Shown: in pieces, positions 24,614 through 36,392 of the stretch | Numbering within the stretch: position 1 is the first letter of the stretch | Layout of the letters: every line of letters starts with the position of its first letter | NCBI RefSeq assembly: GCF_001723175.1 | Contig: NC_064652.1 | Location: 2,852,001 to 2,916,000 of the forward strand | Length of the DNA: 64,000 bases | From: Penicillium oxalicum | Taxonomy: Eukaryota; Ascomycota; Eurotiomycetes; Eurotiales; Aspergillaceae | Direction: 5' to 3' | Notes under the pieces: generated by a model | The model's input: the letters and a program-made list of their open reading frames with translations, nothing else | Told to the model about the DNA's origin: nothing | The model's database searches: none | Made by a program: the position numbers and the translations under genes

Positions 24614-26028
24614 ATGCTCAGGCTCCGGCAGCTCTTTCGATCTCAGCCCCGGTCAGCGCTCTCCCATTTTGGCCCCCGTCAACCCCCTCATCAACCAGCG
24701 GCGATTCGGCATGTGAGGTTCAGGCGGCCATGGTTCAGGTAGCCCGATCCCTTCACCCTCTGTTTCATGGCAAATTTCAGACAGGAGAGAAAGAAAGCTG
24801 ACGATCTATTCGGGGAATGCAGGTCATTCCTGGGAAAAGCCATCTTATACGGTACTGCCTTCCATCTTTGGAGTTCCTTTGTGCTTGTCCGGTTCGACGA
24901 CGATGATACTCAGGAAGACAAGGCGGTCGCAAAGGCTGGATCCGAGACAAAGGCCACCACACGTGCTGCCAGTAGGGCTGATGCCTTGGCCGACGAAGCG
25001 TCCGGGGAGGACAACAGCGTTTTTATTCCACTGACATGGTCGTGGCTTGAAGAGAGCGACTACTACCGTGCTTCCGATCCTGAATGGCAAGAGTTCGTCA
25101 AGATATCCAAGGATAAAAAGAAACTGCAGAAGTTACGAGGTACGAGTGCGAAGACTGGTATATGATCCAGAATGAATTTCCACTAACAATCCCTCAGAGG
25201 AGCTTGCGGCACTGGTCGTGAGAAGTGCTAATGAAGTGATGGCACCGGTCATGGGATCCCCGATCACACTGACTGGCTTCTGGCTCGTTCACTCCTTCCC
25301 ATCGCGCGCTCCCCCACAATATGTCCGATCCGGGTACGTCCATTTGCTTTCCTTAGTTGACCGCCGCCAGACTGATATACTAACAAGATGGTCATTGTAG
25401 GATCGAGATCGATGATGAGGGCGTGTCCTGGGTAACAAAACCCTTGGACCCAGATGTGGGTGACCGGATACAGAGCGCCATGAAACCGATACATGTGGCC
25501 CTTGCCATCAAAGATGCCTATACTCTACTGGTCCGACGAAAAATCGCACGACTGTTAAGCTCCGAGCCCCAACCTGTCGATCCGTTGGAAGAACTAAAGG
25601 GCAGATTCATCCTCTCGCATGGAGCACCCAGTACAATCAACACTCGCGAACAATCCAGGCCAGACTCTTCCATCTCAGAGCAGCCCTCACAGAACATCTT
25701 GCCCAACGCAGAACCCGAGCTTCACCCTTCATCCATCATTTCCTCATTACAGCGACTTCCGCTTCCAGACCTCGGCCCGGGGTCAGATCTGCAACTGGCC
25801 TCCATGGCATTCAGGCTACGCATGGATGAATACGAAGCACTGAGCCCGCGTTCACCACGCAGAGGAACCTTTGTCATTTCAGGGCCCGTCGGTGTCAAGG
25901 GTCCTGAAGGGTTTTGCCGATTTGAAGTGCGCGGCGAATACGATCCCGTGTCTTCTACCTGGCGGACGGTGGAGATGGAATTAAGGGATGCTAATCCTCG
26001 GTCGCAGAGGCCGGCTCCAAGTTTTTGA
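24614..26028 (+). CDS. Conserved-looking membrane-anchored protein of unknown function, 401 aa
   Basis: Four exons: 24614-24738, 24823-25139, 25198-25333, 25401-26028; 1206 nt with consistent phases. The N-terminus (MLRLRQLFRSQPRSALSHFG, then RHVRFRRPWFR) is basic and looks like a mitochondrial presequence. It is followed by one membrane segment at about residues 42-62 (SFLGKAILYGTAFHLWSSFV). An acidic and Ala-rich linker comes next, then a folded-looking part with FIPLTWSWLEESDYYRASDP, ITLTGFWLVHSFPSRAPPQY and a C-terminal region with FVISGPVGVKGPEGF and an alternating strand pattern. Inner mitochondrial membrane location is plausible. I do not recognise the family and assign no function. 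The next gene follows on the same strand after 611 bp. Confidence 0.78.
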
Positions 26029-26639
26029 AAGCGGCCATCTCATGGGCCTGTGTGGTTTGATTTTTGGGCATTTCTGGCTGGAATCGGGATTCACTGTTTA
26101 CTATTCCCCCCCCTTCTTTTCCCCTTGGAATTTGTACATATATCACACTTCATTCTGGCGATCCCTTGTCGTGAATTTCTACTCCGAGTCGATAGGATTT
26201 AGCCATTGTTGATCATTTATCATCATTCTCCATTCTGGCATGTCTCATGGGCTGGTAGAAAAGTCAGAATTGATGTCCCTGTCGCGGAGACGCTCTCAGT
26301 CGCGAGTCATGCATGTAAACCAGACTCAAGTCCCAAGTAGTCCGCTTGGGTCTTGGGATATCCCCGGCGGGGTGGATTCTCGGCCCGCAGCTGGGTGCTT
26401 ATCTAATCCTGCCGACTCCAGGTCACTTACGCGGGAGATCGAACATGTCTCGACATCCTGTCTATCGACGATCTCCTAGCTCCGGTCATTCATTCTTTCG
26501 AGCTTCTTTACGCCTCGGCAGTGAGCTGTCGGTACCTCAGAAGACTCCTATCTAGGGAAGGAAAAATTTCAAAAGATATCCCGGTCAAAACCTCCGTCAA
26601 CACGTTCAAGGACAACATCCCTCAAGCTCGATACTCAAA
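26029..26639. other. Intergenic region between same-strand genes
   Basis: Contains the 3' flank of the upstream gene (C and T runs at about 26105-26125) and the promoter of the next one. No additional gene seen. Confidence 0.45.
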
Positions 26640-28106
26640 ATGCATCTCGTCTCCAAGCTCCTGGCCATTGCGGCGACGGGTGCATTGGGGACACATGCCC
26701 TGGAGACATCTATATTCACATTTCCCTCTTCCACAAGCCCAGAAGATGGTTCTGTAAAGCTCGATGATCAGGTTGTGACGGAGGATGTGGCGCGGCTGAT
26801 TCTGGAGCTTCGTACCGAGTCGTCCTTGCAGTCGGTGCTTGGAAATGTGAATTCCGACACAGTGGATCGTCTCAATGAGTATTCCGGTGCTCAGAACTCA
26901 TTGTTCGGAGGAGAGGACTCGCAAGCCACGCCGAGCAGGAACTTGGTTCTTTTGGAGGGTATCAATGAAGCTGTTGGTATGTTGTCATTGTTGGTCACGG
27001 TGGATATGATGACGGTCGGCAAAACATATCGGACGAAAAAGCAGCTAACGCTTAGCATCTTCAGGTTCAAGTCTTCGCAAGGCACAATCGTCCAGTCTCG
27101 TTGTCCCCCATGCGTCGCCTGAGCTGGTAGAAGGGTCTATTATCGATCGTTTGGAGGTTGGGGATATGAAGAAACGCTGCGCTTATCACTTTGGTGGTGA
27201 CGATGCCGTCTCGGAGTCTGTCCAGGTATATATTCATCTTACCTGGATCTATTTACAGAAGCTGCTACATGCGCTGACACGCGTGGTGATTGTGTAGTCT
27301 GCTAAGGACTGTCTGGCCCGGGATCCTGTGCTGTCTCAATCTCAGAATATAGCCCCAGAGTTCCTGAACCTAATTGCTTCGCTCGAGGTATGGTCAAGCA
27401 AGGACAACATGATGAGTGCTTCCAGGCTCGCTCTCAAGGTGTGTCTCCCCTCCTCATGAAGATGGACAGTATATTTTCACAACGGGTAACGAGCTGACAC
27501 CCAAATGAGAAAAAGGGATCCTCCGACGATGCCCTCGTTTCGAAGTCTCTCGAATTGCTTTTCCAGAATATGGACAAGCTAGCAACTTCCAATCACCACG
27601 AAATCACTCTGTTGACCATGCATACGCCTGCCTCCTCGCCTGATTTTGGAAAGCTCGCCCGCCGAGACCATGAACCAACCCGACACTCTCCCTTCGCCAC
27701 CAGCGCTCAAAGTATTATCCAAAAGTCCGCCCAGACCCAGGCTTTGTCCTCCGTACTCGCCCCCGTCTGCCACGCCTCGAACTCATCTTGTACTGAAACC
27801 ACCAACAGTTGCTCCGGGCACGGACAGTGCTATCTCAAGTCTTCCTCTGGGGATTCCAAGTGTTTCGCCTGCCGCTGCCAGCCCACTGTCCGTACGAGAA
27901 GCAATGGCTCGAAGCAAACCATTTATTGGGGCGGCCCAGCTTGCCAAAAGGAGGACATCAGCTCGCCCTTCTTCTTGATTGCGGGCGTCACTATCTTGGT
28001 TATTGTCCTGGTCACTGGTGGTGTGGGGATGTTGTTCAGCGTGGGCGCAGAAGAACTTCCGAGTGTGATCGGAGCTGGGATTACTGGCTCCAAGACCACC
28101 GCGTGA
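26640..28106 (+). CDS. Type I membrane protein with Vps3844/DUF3844 C-terminal domain
   Basis: Four exons: 26640-26976, 27065-27225, 27298-27438, 27516-28106; 409 aa. The N-terminus MHLVSKLLAIAATGALGTHA is a signal peptide. The long luminal part has no motif I recognise. Near residues 300-350 a Cys-rich, EGF-like segment follows (CHASNSSC, then NSCSGHGQCY, then KCFACRCQP, and WGGPACQKEDIS). A membrane segment comes next (FFLIAGVTILVIVLVTGGVG) and a short tail with FSVGAEELPSVI. This order, Cys-rich segment with GxGQC, membrane helix, then the EELPSVI tail, matches the fungal Vps3844 (DUF3844) family of endoplasmic reticulum/vacuolar membrane proteins. The exact role in sorting is not established from sequence. 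The fourth-exon acceptor AAAAAG is weak but keeps frame. Confidence 0.85.
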
Positions 28107-28869
28107 GCTAGTATAGGAAGACCGATGTTTCTTTACCTTCTTCTTCTCTATTTTCCTTCCCGATGTATTGTCGATGCCTGAATACATGCACGTCTGTCTT
28201 CTAGTTCTTGCGTATACCGTTCTGCTTCCTCTTGGCCTGGCCGTGGGGGACTTCTCGATCGGTCATCTGTCAGAATAACTAAAAGATGTCACAAATTGGC
28301 CAGTATTCCAGACTGGAGCTGCCCATCAAATATTTTGCTAGAAGACAAGGATGGTGCGTGCATGCACCGGTGGTACGTACTCTAGCCACTCTAAATTAGG
28401 AACTTGCAAGTCAAATCTGGATAACTGAAAAGAGAGAGGTCTGGGCCTCTGAAAATGTTTGTGTAATTCAGTCTCACTAAATCAAAAAGCTTCTTCAAGT
28501 CTCACCCATGTCCACTCACAACAGGAAAAGGACAGGCGAACCGACAAGAAAGCACATTCCATACTCGCATGTTCACTCCATCCGGACCCTGAAAACCTAG
28601 CCGTAAGCCACAGATCCACACTCAAAAGAGACCAGGCGGATAACTAGGCACAAAAAGGAGAAATGTCCACATCCTGCCATGCGCCAAACATTAAGCCCAA
28701 AAAAAGGGGGAAATAATTACACCCAGAGAGGAGGAGCCAATAATAACAAGAAAACTGCGCCAACGAACATTCCAGATGTCGTCGTAAAAGAAAAAAGAGT
28801 CGATGGGATATCTCAGAATCGTTAAAAAAATAAATAGCAGGGTTTCGGTGATTATGTCACGGCTCAAAG
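28107..28869. other. Intergenic region between convergent genes
   Basis: A-rich and T-rich runs, probably 3' untranslated regions of the two convergent genes. No gene seen. Confidence 0.45.
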
Positions 28870-30235
28870 TTAGACGCCTGCTTCCAGCTGACTCGGTGTG
28901 CGCTCCTGGTGTTGTCCCGCAGGTGCATTACTTGCAGGTGCCGCAGTGGATGGATCCGTGGCCGGACGGTGAGTCGACCGATCCGCAGCGCGTCCTGGTA
29001 GAAATCGAGTCCAATTGCGTCGAGGTGATGGTGAGCCGGTCGAGGTCGCACCGTCAACCGCTGCTGCCGCCGGTCCGGGATTACTACCGTCCACCGCTTC
29101 TGATTGTGGACCGCGGAATACTGACGGGAACAGACGACCAGTAAATGTCATCTGTGATCGGAAACGATTTGATGAATCTGCAGGCCACGCAGCACGAGGA
29201 GGTCTTGCAAGAGCATCCAGGCGGGTTGACATGGTGCGGCGTCCGGAAGCGGGGACAGGGAATCCATCAGCTTGCTGAGGGCGTGGCTTGGGCGTGTAGT
29301 AGTCGGCCTTGCAAAGTGGACAACAAGCCCGTCGGCTTGTTAACCAAGGGTCGACGCACGAGGCGTGGAAGGCGTGGCCACAAGTCAGACCACGAATGTC
29401 ATCATCGTCTTCAATGATGTCTAGACAGATAGCACACGAATCTCCCGGGTTAGGAAGCAATTCGGCGGGGACGGCTTTGCGAATCTGATCACCATCCTCC
29501 TCATCCTCTTCTATCCCGTGGGTCTCCCCAACCATAGAGTGCTGCCATTTCTCCTGAGACGCACCAACACCCGCATTTTGATCTGCAGGGAAGGCCGTAA
29601 CGATCTCTGTAGTTCCATCCACTGGACGAGTACTTGCATCAACTTGTGTCTTGTGTGAGATTGTAGTCAGTTGAGATGATGGTTGCCGCTGGTCCTCTGC
29701 AGAAAGGGAGGTGACAGGTGTTGGATTCAGAACCGGCGCGGGCATAGGATCAACTTCCTCATCCCTCAAACTCTGTGGCCTGGTGTTGGGAGCCGTGATG
29801 CCACCTTCCGTTGGTAACCCTTGGTTGGCGCGAGACGATCTCCAAACTTTGTATTTGACCAAGGGGAACCGTTCGTTCACTTCGTCCATTGTCATCAGCT
29901 TCTTCTCCCGTCGTCGTCGGTGAGCACGAGGCATATTCGTCAAGTCAATGGGTTCTCCCGTTTCTTCATTGCGTAACTGGCGATTGCGTTGATTGTAGCG
30001 AAAGCAGTACTTGACACCGACGATAATCCTATTTCCCCCCCGCCCTCAGAAATTAGAAAGCGACCAATGGGATAATGAGAAGCCATGAGATTTACCAAAG
30101 GTTGGTGAACACCACACCAAATCCAAGCGCGACAAAGAACAAAAGAGGTGAACTTGTCGGGCCAGAGCCACCAGAATCGCTAGAGGCCGTAGTTGTCGCC
30201 GCGGGCGGACCCGTCGTTGTTGAATTAGAAGCCAT
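28870..30235 (-). CDS. Membrane-anchored RING-H2 protein, probable E3 ubiquitin ligase
   Basis: Two exons on the minus strand, 30235-30096 and 30028-28870; 432 aa. After a short Ser/Thr/Ala-rich N-terminus there is one membrane segment at about residues 30-54 (PLLFFVALGFGVVFTNLWII), then a basic region (RAHRRRREKK). The RING-H2 finger occupies residues 245-286: C245-X2-C248-X14-C263-X-H265-X2-H268-X2-C271-X11-C283-X2-C286, including CGHAFHASCVDPWL. This layout (membrane anchor plus C3H2C3 RING) is that of fungal membrane RING ligases that ubiquitinate membrane cargo together with an E2 enzyme. The C-terminal third is Pro/Arg/Ser-rich and probably disordered. The upstream exon was found by splice phase; the long frame alone has no ATG before its basic region. 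Substrates are unknown. Confidence 0.87.
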
Positions 30236-31306
30236 ATTGCACAAAACAAGAAGCAGTGGACTGTCTCTTCACTTCTCGTGACTTTCGACCCAGGCGAATG
30301 AAGGGTTGCGTGATGGCTCCTTGGCAGCGAGGGAGTACGGAGGTGAAATTTAATCAACCCAGTCAAGGATCATCCCTCGACAGGAAAGATGACGATTGAG
30401 TCCAAGCACGATCGTCTCTCTCGCAAACGTCGCGCGAACCGACCAGGTGTCAACTCGGTAAGACTGCCACCCAGTTTTAGCGACGCAACTGAGCGCATGC
30501 AGCTGGCGATAAATCACTATGAATCAGGCAGGACGGGCTGGCTGATTATGGATCGACAATGGAGCCAAGGAGACCCACCGGCCTAGAATCGATGATGGTT
30601 CTCGAGCCGGATTGTTCTTTGGGAGATCGAACAAGTCCAGAAGTCCAGTTGTTAGCACCAAGTCATAGTCCAAAAAGATTGGAATGTGGGGATCCCGCGA
30701 ATGGCATCAAGGAGGAAGAGGTGACCGAAGGGATGAAGAGGAGGAGATGTGAAAAAGGGCGAGAAGCAGACGACCGCATGCGGGTCGCGAGAGGGGGCAA
30801 GTCTGAATTTTGGGCGAGAGGGGACGAGGCCGAATGCAGCAAAATAGACACCTGAGGCGAAGAACGACTCGCCACATCGAGCTGTTTAGTGGACACCTGG
30901 ACACCTGGACACCTAAATTCTGAGGCAACAGAACAGTCTCATACACCATCTCCACTAGCCACGTTAGTGAGAAAAGATCATCTAGGTGATTCACGCAGGT
31001 TTCATGTCACTAGTACGTTACAGGTAGCTCTCTGAGCTTTAGTTCTCCCTTGATTTCTGTTTTGGTATAGCTAGGTTATATATACATATATAAAATATGC
31101 AGATTTTCTTATGAAGAGTATTGCTTTAATCTTCGATTGGTCCTGAATTGGAAACCGACCCCGCTGACGAACATAATTCTATGTGCTCCGCCTATCAATC
31201 AACAATCACCATCTTCTTTATCCTTCCGCTGAGACCTGTGCATGCTCAAAGTTCCTCAGTACGAAGGATTCCAATTTAATTACCCACCTTCAGCGCCACG
31301 ATAGCC
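30236..31306. promoter_or_regulatory. Divergent promoter region, RING gene and cyclophilin gene
   Basis: 1.07 kb between divergent starts at 30235 and 31307. Contains a short tandem repeat at 30891-30914 and an A/T-rich tract at 31075-31100 (TATATATACATATATAAA). Open frames here have no recognisable features. Confidence 0.4.
30891..30914. repeat. Tandem repeat, three copies of GGACACCT
   Basis: Three perfect consecutive copies of the octamer GGACACCT, about 390 bp upstream of the cyclophilin start codon. Confidence 0.8.
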
Positions 31307-32129
31307 ATGGCTTCTGTCAAACCTAGCGAGCCAACCAACCCTGTGGTCTTTTTTGACCTGGCCCTCGGCGGTAAGCAAAAGAAGCGCGCCTCGTCGTCCA
31401 CTAGCTCCATATTGTGAATTGATACTGATCAATTCAAAACTAGGCGAGCCCCTTGGCCGTATCAAAATGGAGTTGTTCGCGCATATTACTCCCAAGACTG
31501 CTGAAAATTTCCGTCAATTTTGCACCGGAGAGAGCAAAAACCAGAAGGGCCAGCCCCAGGGCTACAAGGGAAGCAAGTTTCACCGAGTGGTACGGACTCA
31601 ATCTGCCCTCTGTCGTTGCTTTTCCACCGCGCAGTATCGTTTCGACCATTCAAAAGCTCTGTATATCTAACATATTCTGAATAGATTAAAGATTTCATGA
31701 TTCAGGGGGGTGACTTTGTCAATGGTGACGGCACTGGCAGCTGCACTATCTATGGCACCACGAAGTTTGCTGACGAGAATTTCTCACTGTCGCACGACCG
31801 TCCGGGGCTGTTGAGTATGGCGGTGAGTTCTTCCCTTCCCTTGTCACTTCAAACGGTTTCAATTAGTTAGAAATCAGGAGTCTATGGGTTGAAGCGCCGG
31901 GTGGGCTGTTTGGTGAAATGTTACTGATGTGAACCAGAACTCTGGCCCCAACACCAATGGCTGTCAATTCTTCATTACAACTGTGGCGACCCCATTCTTG
32001 AATAACAAACATGTTGTCTTTGGCCAGGTCATTGACGGGATGGATGTTGTGAAAATGGTAGAGCAGACTCGGACTTACCGAGACAAACCGAACCAGGATG
32101 TCACTATTGTACAGTGCGGAGAGATGTGA
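31307..32129 (+). CDS. CYP3: Peptidyl-prolyl cis-trans isomerase, cyclophilin H type
   Basis: Four exons: 31307-31370, 31444-31589, 31685-31822, 31938-32129; 540 nt, 179 aa. The whole protein is one cyclophilin domain: [81 protein letters not shown] and a final CGEM. The catalytic Arg in FHR and the Gln/Phe of FMIQGGDF are present. Length, the NPVVFFD start and the CGEM end are those of cyclophilin H (PPIH), which in other eukaryotes associates with the U4/U6 snRNP during splicing. It is therefore probably nuclear or cytosolic; no targeting signal is seen. The gene symbol follows the usual Aspergillus naming and is less certain than the family. Confidence 0.92.
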
Positions 32130-32633
32130 GCAACGATGCATCGGTTATGACGTTAATCTGAAAGCTGGGAAATGGACGACAACTAGGGGCGAACCCTACA
32201 CTAATGTGTCTGGGATCGTGTGGAATTCAAATGCATCACAGGACAATGCCGCAATCTTGCAGGCAACAAATTGCATTTGTGTTATCTACACTCATCATAG
32301 ATACCAAGATGATCACACAGAACTACTCTTGTAACGAAGGTAGCCCGTAGGAATCCGATCGCTTTCAACCCTCCGCGACGATCTGGTTGTAAAATTCGAC
32401 CCGCCAAGCATAGGCCTTCATGGCTCCCGTTGACCAGAAATCCTTTACGCATTTCCTCAGGTGTTTGCATCTCCGGCTATGGTTCTTCATTCTTTTTGTT
32501 TGCCTTACGCTGTTGTGGGAGAGCGATTCTGGCACAGGAGAGGACGGCCGAGTATGTAGCAGAGAAACAGATCCCTCGTCGGCTATGTCGGCCGTGCAAG
32601 GCCTGTCCGCGTGATACTGAGTCGGAAGGCCAT
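32130..32633. other. Intergenic region between convergent genes
   Basis: Probably 3' untranslated regions of the cyclophilin and alanyl-tRNA synthetase genes. No gene seen. Confidence 0.45.
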
Positions 32634-35600
32634 CTAGAGCTTGAACTTGCTCAGGTACTCGGTGGCCAACGCAACAGCTTCGTCAACCTTATCGGGGTTG
32701 GTGCCGTTACCAATGGAAGTGGCACCCTTTCCACCGGCTTTACCACCAACGCTGCTGGAGACCACGGAAGCCCACTCGCTCGCCGACGCACCCTTGTCAC
32801 CAAGGTCCTGAGAGGGCTCATTAGAAGAAGGTTCCGGGAAAGGGGGCAAGAACGGTGAACGTGACGGGATGTTTTCTTACCTTGGCCACATGGCAACCGT
32901 GCGCGACACGAGTCTGCTCTGGATCCACAGCCATCACATACACGCTCTTATTTTGCAGCTTCGACTTGACGTGGTTAATTGACTCGCTTACAGCCTTGGC
33001 GCTAGCAGGCATGGGCAGCTTCACAACCAACGTAGTAGAGTCCTTGTTTTCAGGGGCATCGAAATAGGATGTGATGGCCTCCAGAGCCATCTTCGATTCC
33101 AACTTCTGCTGAGCCTTTTGACCATCCAGAACTTGCTTGTTGATCGCAGCATACCGGGTGCGGAACTGCGCCTTGCGGACAGCCGAGACGACGAGTTGGT
33201 TCAGATCGACCTGAACTTGCTTCGATTCGCGCTCCTTCTGGGGACCAAGGGGCATGGCTTCCAACCGGTCGAGACGTGCCTCAAAGTCTTTGGCAACCCG
33301 CTGAACCTCATGGGCTTCTTCACCGGTGACAGCGATGATACGACGAATACCCTTGGCAATGCCGCTCTCCTCGAGGACAATCAAATCCTTGATGTCACCG
33401 GTCTTTTGCACGTGGGTTCCACCGCAGAATTCGATGCTGACTTGCTCCCAACGAGGGTCCTTAACGTTGCGTAGAATCTCTTCGATCTCAACACCAACAG
33501 ATACGACGCGGACAGGGTCCGGATAAGTCTCGCCAAAGACCGCACGCACGCCTGAGATCTGCTGCGCGGTCGCTAACGGAAGCTCTTTGGAGTAAACAGT
33601 GCAGTTCTGTCTGATGTACTCGGTGGACTTAGACTCGATTTTCTCTAGGTCTGCGTCCGAGACTGCAGCCTTGTGAGAGAAGTCGAAGCGAAGTTTTTCC
33701 GCAGAAACCAAGGAGCCCTTCTGGTCAATACCATCGCCAAGGACCTCGCGGAGAGCAAAGTTGAGAATGTGAGTGCCGGTGTGGTTGTTCCGGATGGGCC
33801 AGCGCCGAAGCTCGTCATATTCACAAATGACAGAATCACCAACCGATAGCGATCCGTACTTCATGAAGCCAGTGTGCAAGACGTAACCGGCGTAAACCTG
33901 GACGTCTCCAACTTCCAATTCAGCCTTGCCGTCAATAATGATGCGGCCAGTGTCGGCCTCCTGACCACCCTGCTCGGCGTAGAAGTTGGTACAGTCGAGA
34001 ATAACTCCAAGCTGTTCACCCTCCGCCACCTTGTCTGTGCTCTCGTAGAAGTTCTTGCCGTGATAAATAGCCTTGACGTGGGCAGTAATGTTCTCGCGCC
34101 CAAACTTGGCCGAGTCGTCGGTCTTGCGCACGTCGTTCATCTTCTCCAGTTTGCCGAGATCGTGAACGTCAAGCTTGACCAGATTCTCGGCTGTCTTCTT
34201 TTGGCCCTTACTGGCCTCCTTGGCCTTCAACCGAGCCTCTTCGAACTCGGCGTCATCAATGCGCAGTCCGCGCTCCTCGGCCATAATCTGGGTGAGATCG
34301 ACGGGGAAACCAAAGGTATCGTAAAGGCGCCAAACGTCCGCGCCGTGCAATTTGTCGTCCCCCTTGACCTTGGCGTGCTGAGCGTACTGCTCAAACTGGC
34401 GCTCACCACGGTCCAGAGTCTTGGCAAAGGAAATTTCTTCCTCGTCGAGAACCTCCATCACATCTTGCTGCTTCTTGACCAGCTCGGGGAACATGCCACC
34501 CAGTTGCTCCACAACGGTGGGTACCAGCTTTGAGAAGAAATTGCCAATTTCCACCTGGAAGTACTTGCGCGCGTATCGAGCACCCCGGCGCAGCACTCGG
34601 CGAATGACGTATCCACGGCCCTCGTTGTTAGGCATGACACCATCCGAGATAGCAAACATCAAAGTACGCACATGGTCTGCGACGACACGGTAGGCGGTAT
34701 CAATACCGTCAGAATCCTCGGCGCCAAATCGGCCCCGGTATTCCCGGGCGCCGGTGGCGTTTTGAATCGCCTGGAAGATCGGAGTGAACACATCGGTGTC
34801 GTAGTTGGAAGACTTATCCTGCAGGACCGAAACCAGCCGCTCAAAGCCCATTCCGGTGTCAACGTGCTTGTTGGGGAGCGGCCTCAATGAGCGATCTGCC
34901 TCGCGGTTGTATTGGATGAACACGTTATTCCAAATCTCGAGCACATTTGGGTCGTCCATGTTGACGAGGGAGGCAGCGTTGCGGCCACCGATCCGGTCAT
35001 AGTGGACTTCACTACAGGGTCCACATGGGCCCTGGTCGCCCATCTCCCAGAAATTGTCCTTCATGTTTCCGGGAAGAATGTGGTCTTCAGGGACGCCCAC
35101 CGATTTCCATAGGTCTCGGGCTTCAAAATCTGGTTCCAGGCCGCCTTTCTCATCACCTTCGAAGTATGTCACGTATAGACGATCAGGGTTAAGCCCGTAA
35201 ACTTTGGTCAGCAAAGTCCACGAGTAAGTAATCGCCTCCTTCTTGAAGTAGTCGCCGAAACTCCAGTTTCCGAGCATCTCGAAGAACGTCTGTACCATTC
35301 AATGAGAAAGTCGACTGATTAGTGAAATCGAACCCCAGGGTGAAAAGTTGCAATGCATCCTCGACGGCAAGTATAACTCACATGGTGGTAGCTGTCTTTA
35401 CCGACATCATCGAGGTCCTGTCGTCCGCCCGTCAATACCCAATCATTTTGCCTTATTATCGGTAGCGCTTCACTCACATTATGTTTACCACCGGCACGAA
35501 TACACTAGTCAAGATACCTCGATTAGTCAAAAGTCACGTAAGAAACATCCTTGTTCGTACTGCACAATATTTACCTTTTGGGAGTTTACCGCACGTCGCA

Positions 35601-35943
35601 GCTTCGCAAAGTCTGATTGTGGGTCCACGGTGCCGAGGAAGATAGACTTATACTGATTCATGCCCGCATTGGTGAATACAGAGTCGGATCCGACAGCGGA
35701 GCGACAGAAGATGACGGGACTGATAGAAGAAAATCATTGTCAGCGACCTGTGAGAAGAGAATTTCGGCCGTGGCTTATCGCCCGCAACCTTTGGCGTTTG
35801 ACGGGAATCGCGAAGAGGGGTGGCGGGGTTTCTTGGGAAATTTTGCAAATACCAAAGGTGTGGCCATTTTGCTTGAAGTAGTCCAGGAAAGTTTCTCGAA
35901 CCCGAGGAGCAGTCCACTCGGGACGACTAGTATCGGAAGCCAT
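32634..35943 (-). CDS. ALA1: Alanyl-tRNA synthetase, with an apparent one-base frame break in exon 2
   Basis: Six exons on the minus strand: 35943-35853, 35719-35575, 35504-35478, 35417-35382, 35289-32881, 32807-32634. The product, about 960 aa, matches class II alanyl-tRNA synthetase. The catalytic part has [41 protein letters not shown] and DTGMGFERL. The editing domain has [18 protein letters not shown] and the zinc-binding FCGGTH; a C-Ala domain closes the protein. In exon 2 the frame that reads [12 protein letters not shown] stops matching at about 35677-35678, and the conserved FTNAGMNQ continues one frame away. Exon 2 is thus one base short of the expected phase. An in-frame Arg/Ser-rich extension lies upstream of the ATG and could give a mitochondrial isoform from a non-AUG start. 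The enzyme charges tRNA-Ala in the cytosol and, in fungi, usually also in mitochondria. Confidence 0.93.
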
Positions 35944-36392
35944 CCTGACGGACGATCGTGAGAGTTGTGGGGGAAGATGGAAGGAAGAAGTGTGGCGGAG
36001 AGAGTAGAAGTTCTGGGAGGAGCGCAAGAGCGGCGCGCAACGTGCGGAGGATGACTCAAGACCGCCGCGGGCATTCCCCCTTCACCACTTTCCAACACCA
36101 CGGAATCGCATTGAGAGAGATCGACAATATACACGTCGGACCTTTTGTTTCCCCCTCTTTCTCTCTCTGCTTCCGTGTCTCGTTTCCCCTTTCTTCCTCG
36201 GTCTTCCAGATTCAAAACAAATTAAAGGAGAACAAGACACAAGCCAAACGGGCAATAGAATGCACCACAGCCCCGAGCCGGTTGTGGTTCTCTAGTTATA
36301 AACGCTCGATATCCTTCCCAGCTGTTGTTCGTGCGCGTCAAAACTTTGTCGCTTTTGATATTCGTCTCGTTTCGCAGTCTTCCAAGTGATTC
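35944..36392. promoter_or_regulatory. Divergent promoter region with presequence-like extension of ALA1
   Basis: 449 bp between divergent starts at 35943 (minus) and 36393 (plus). On the minus strand, 36027-35944 is in frame with ALA1 and reads as a basic, acid-free, Ser/Arg-rich segment beginning at TTG, with an in-frame TGA further upstream and no ATG in between. Confidence 0.5.

Noticed and set aside
33874..34533. 219-codon plus-strand open frame opposite alanyl-tRNA synthetase
   Set aside because: It is a codon-bias shadow; the minus-strand product is unmistakable.
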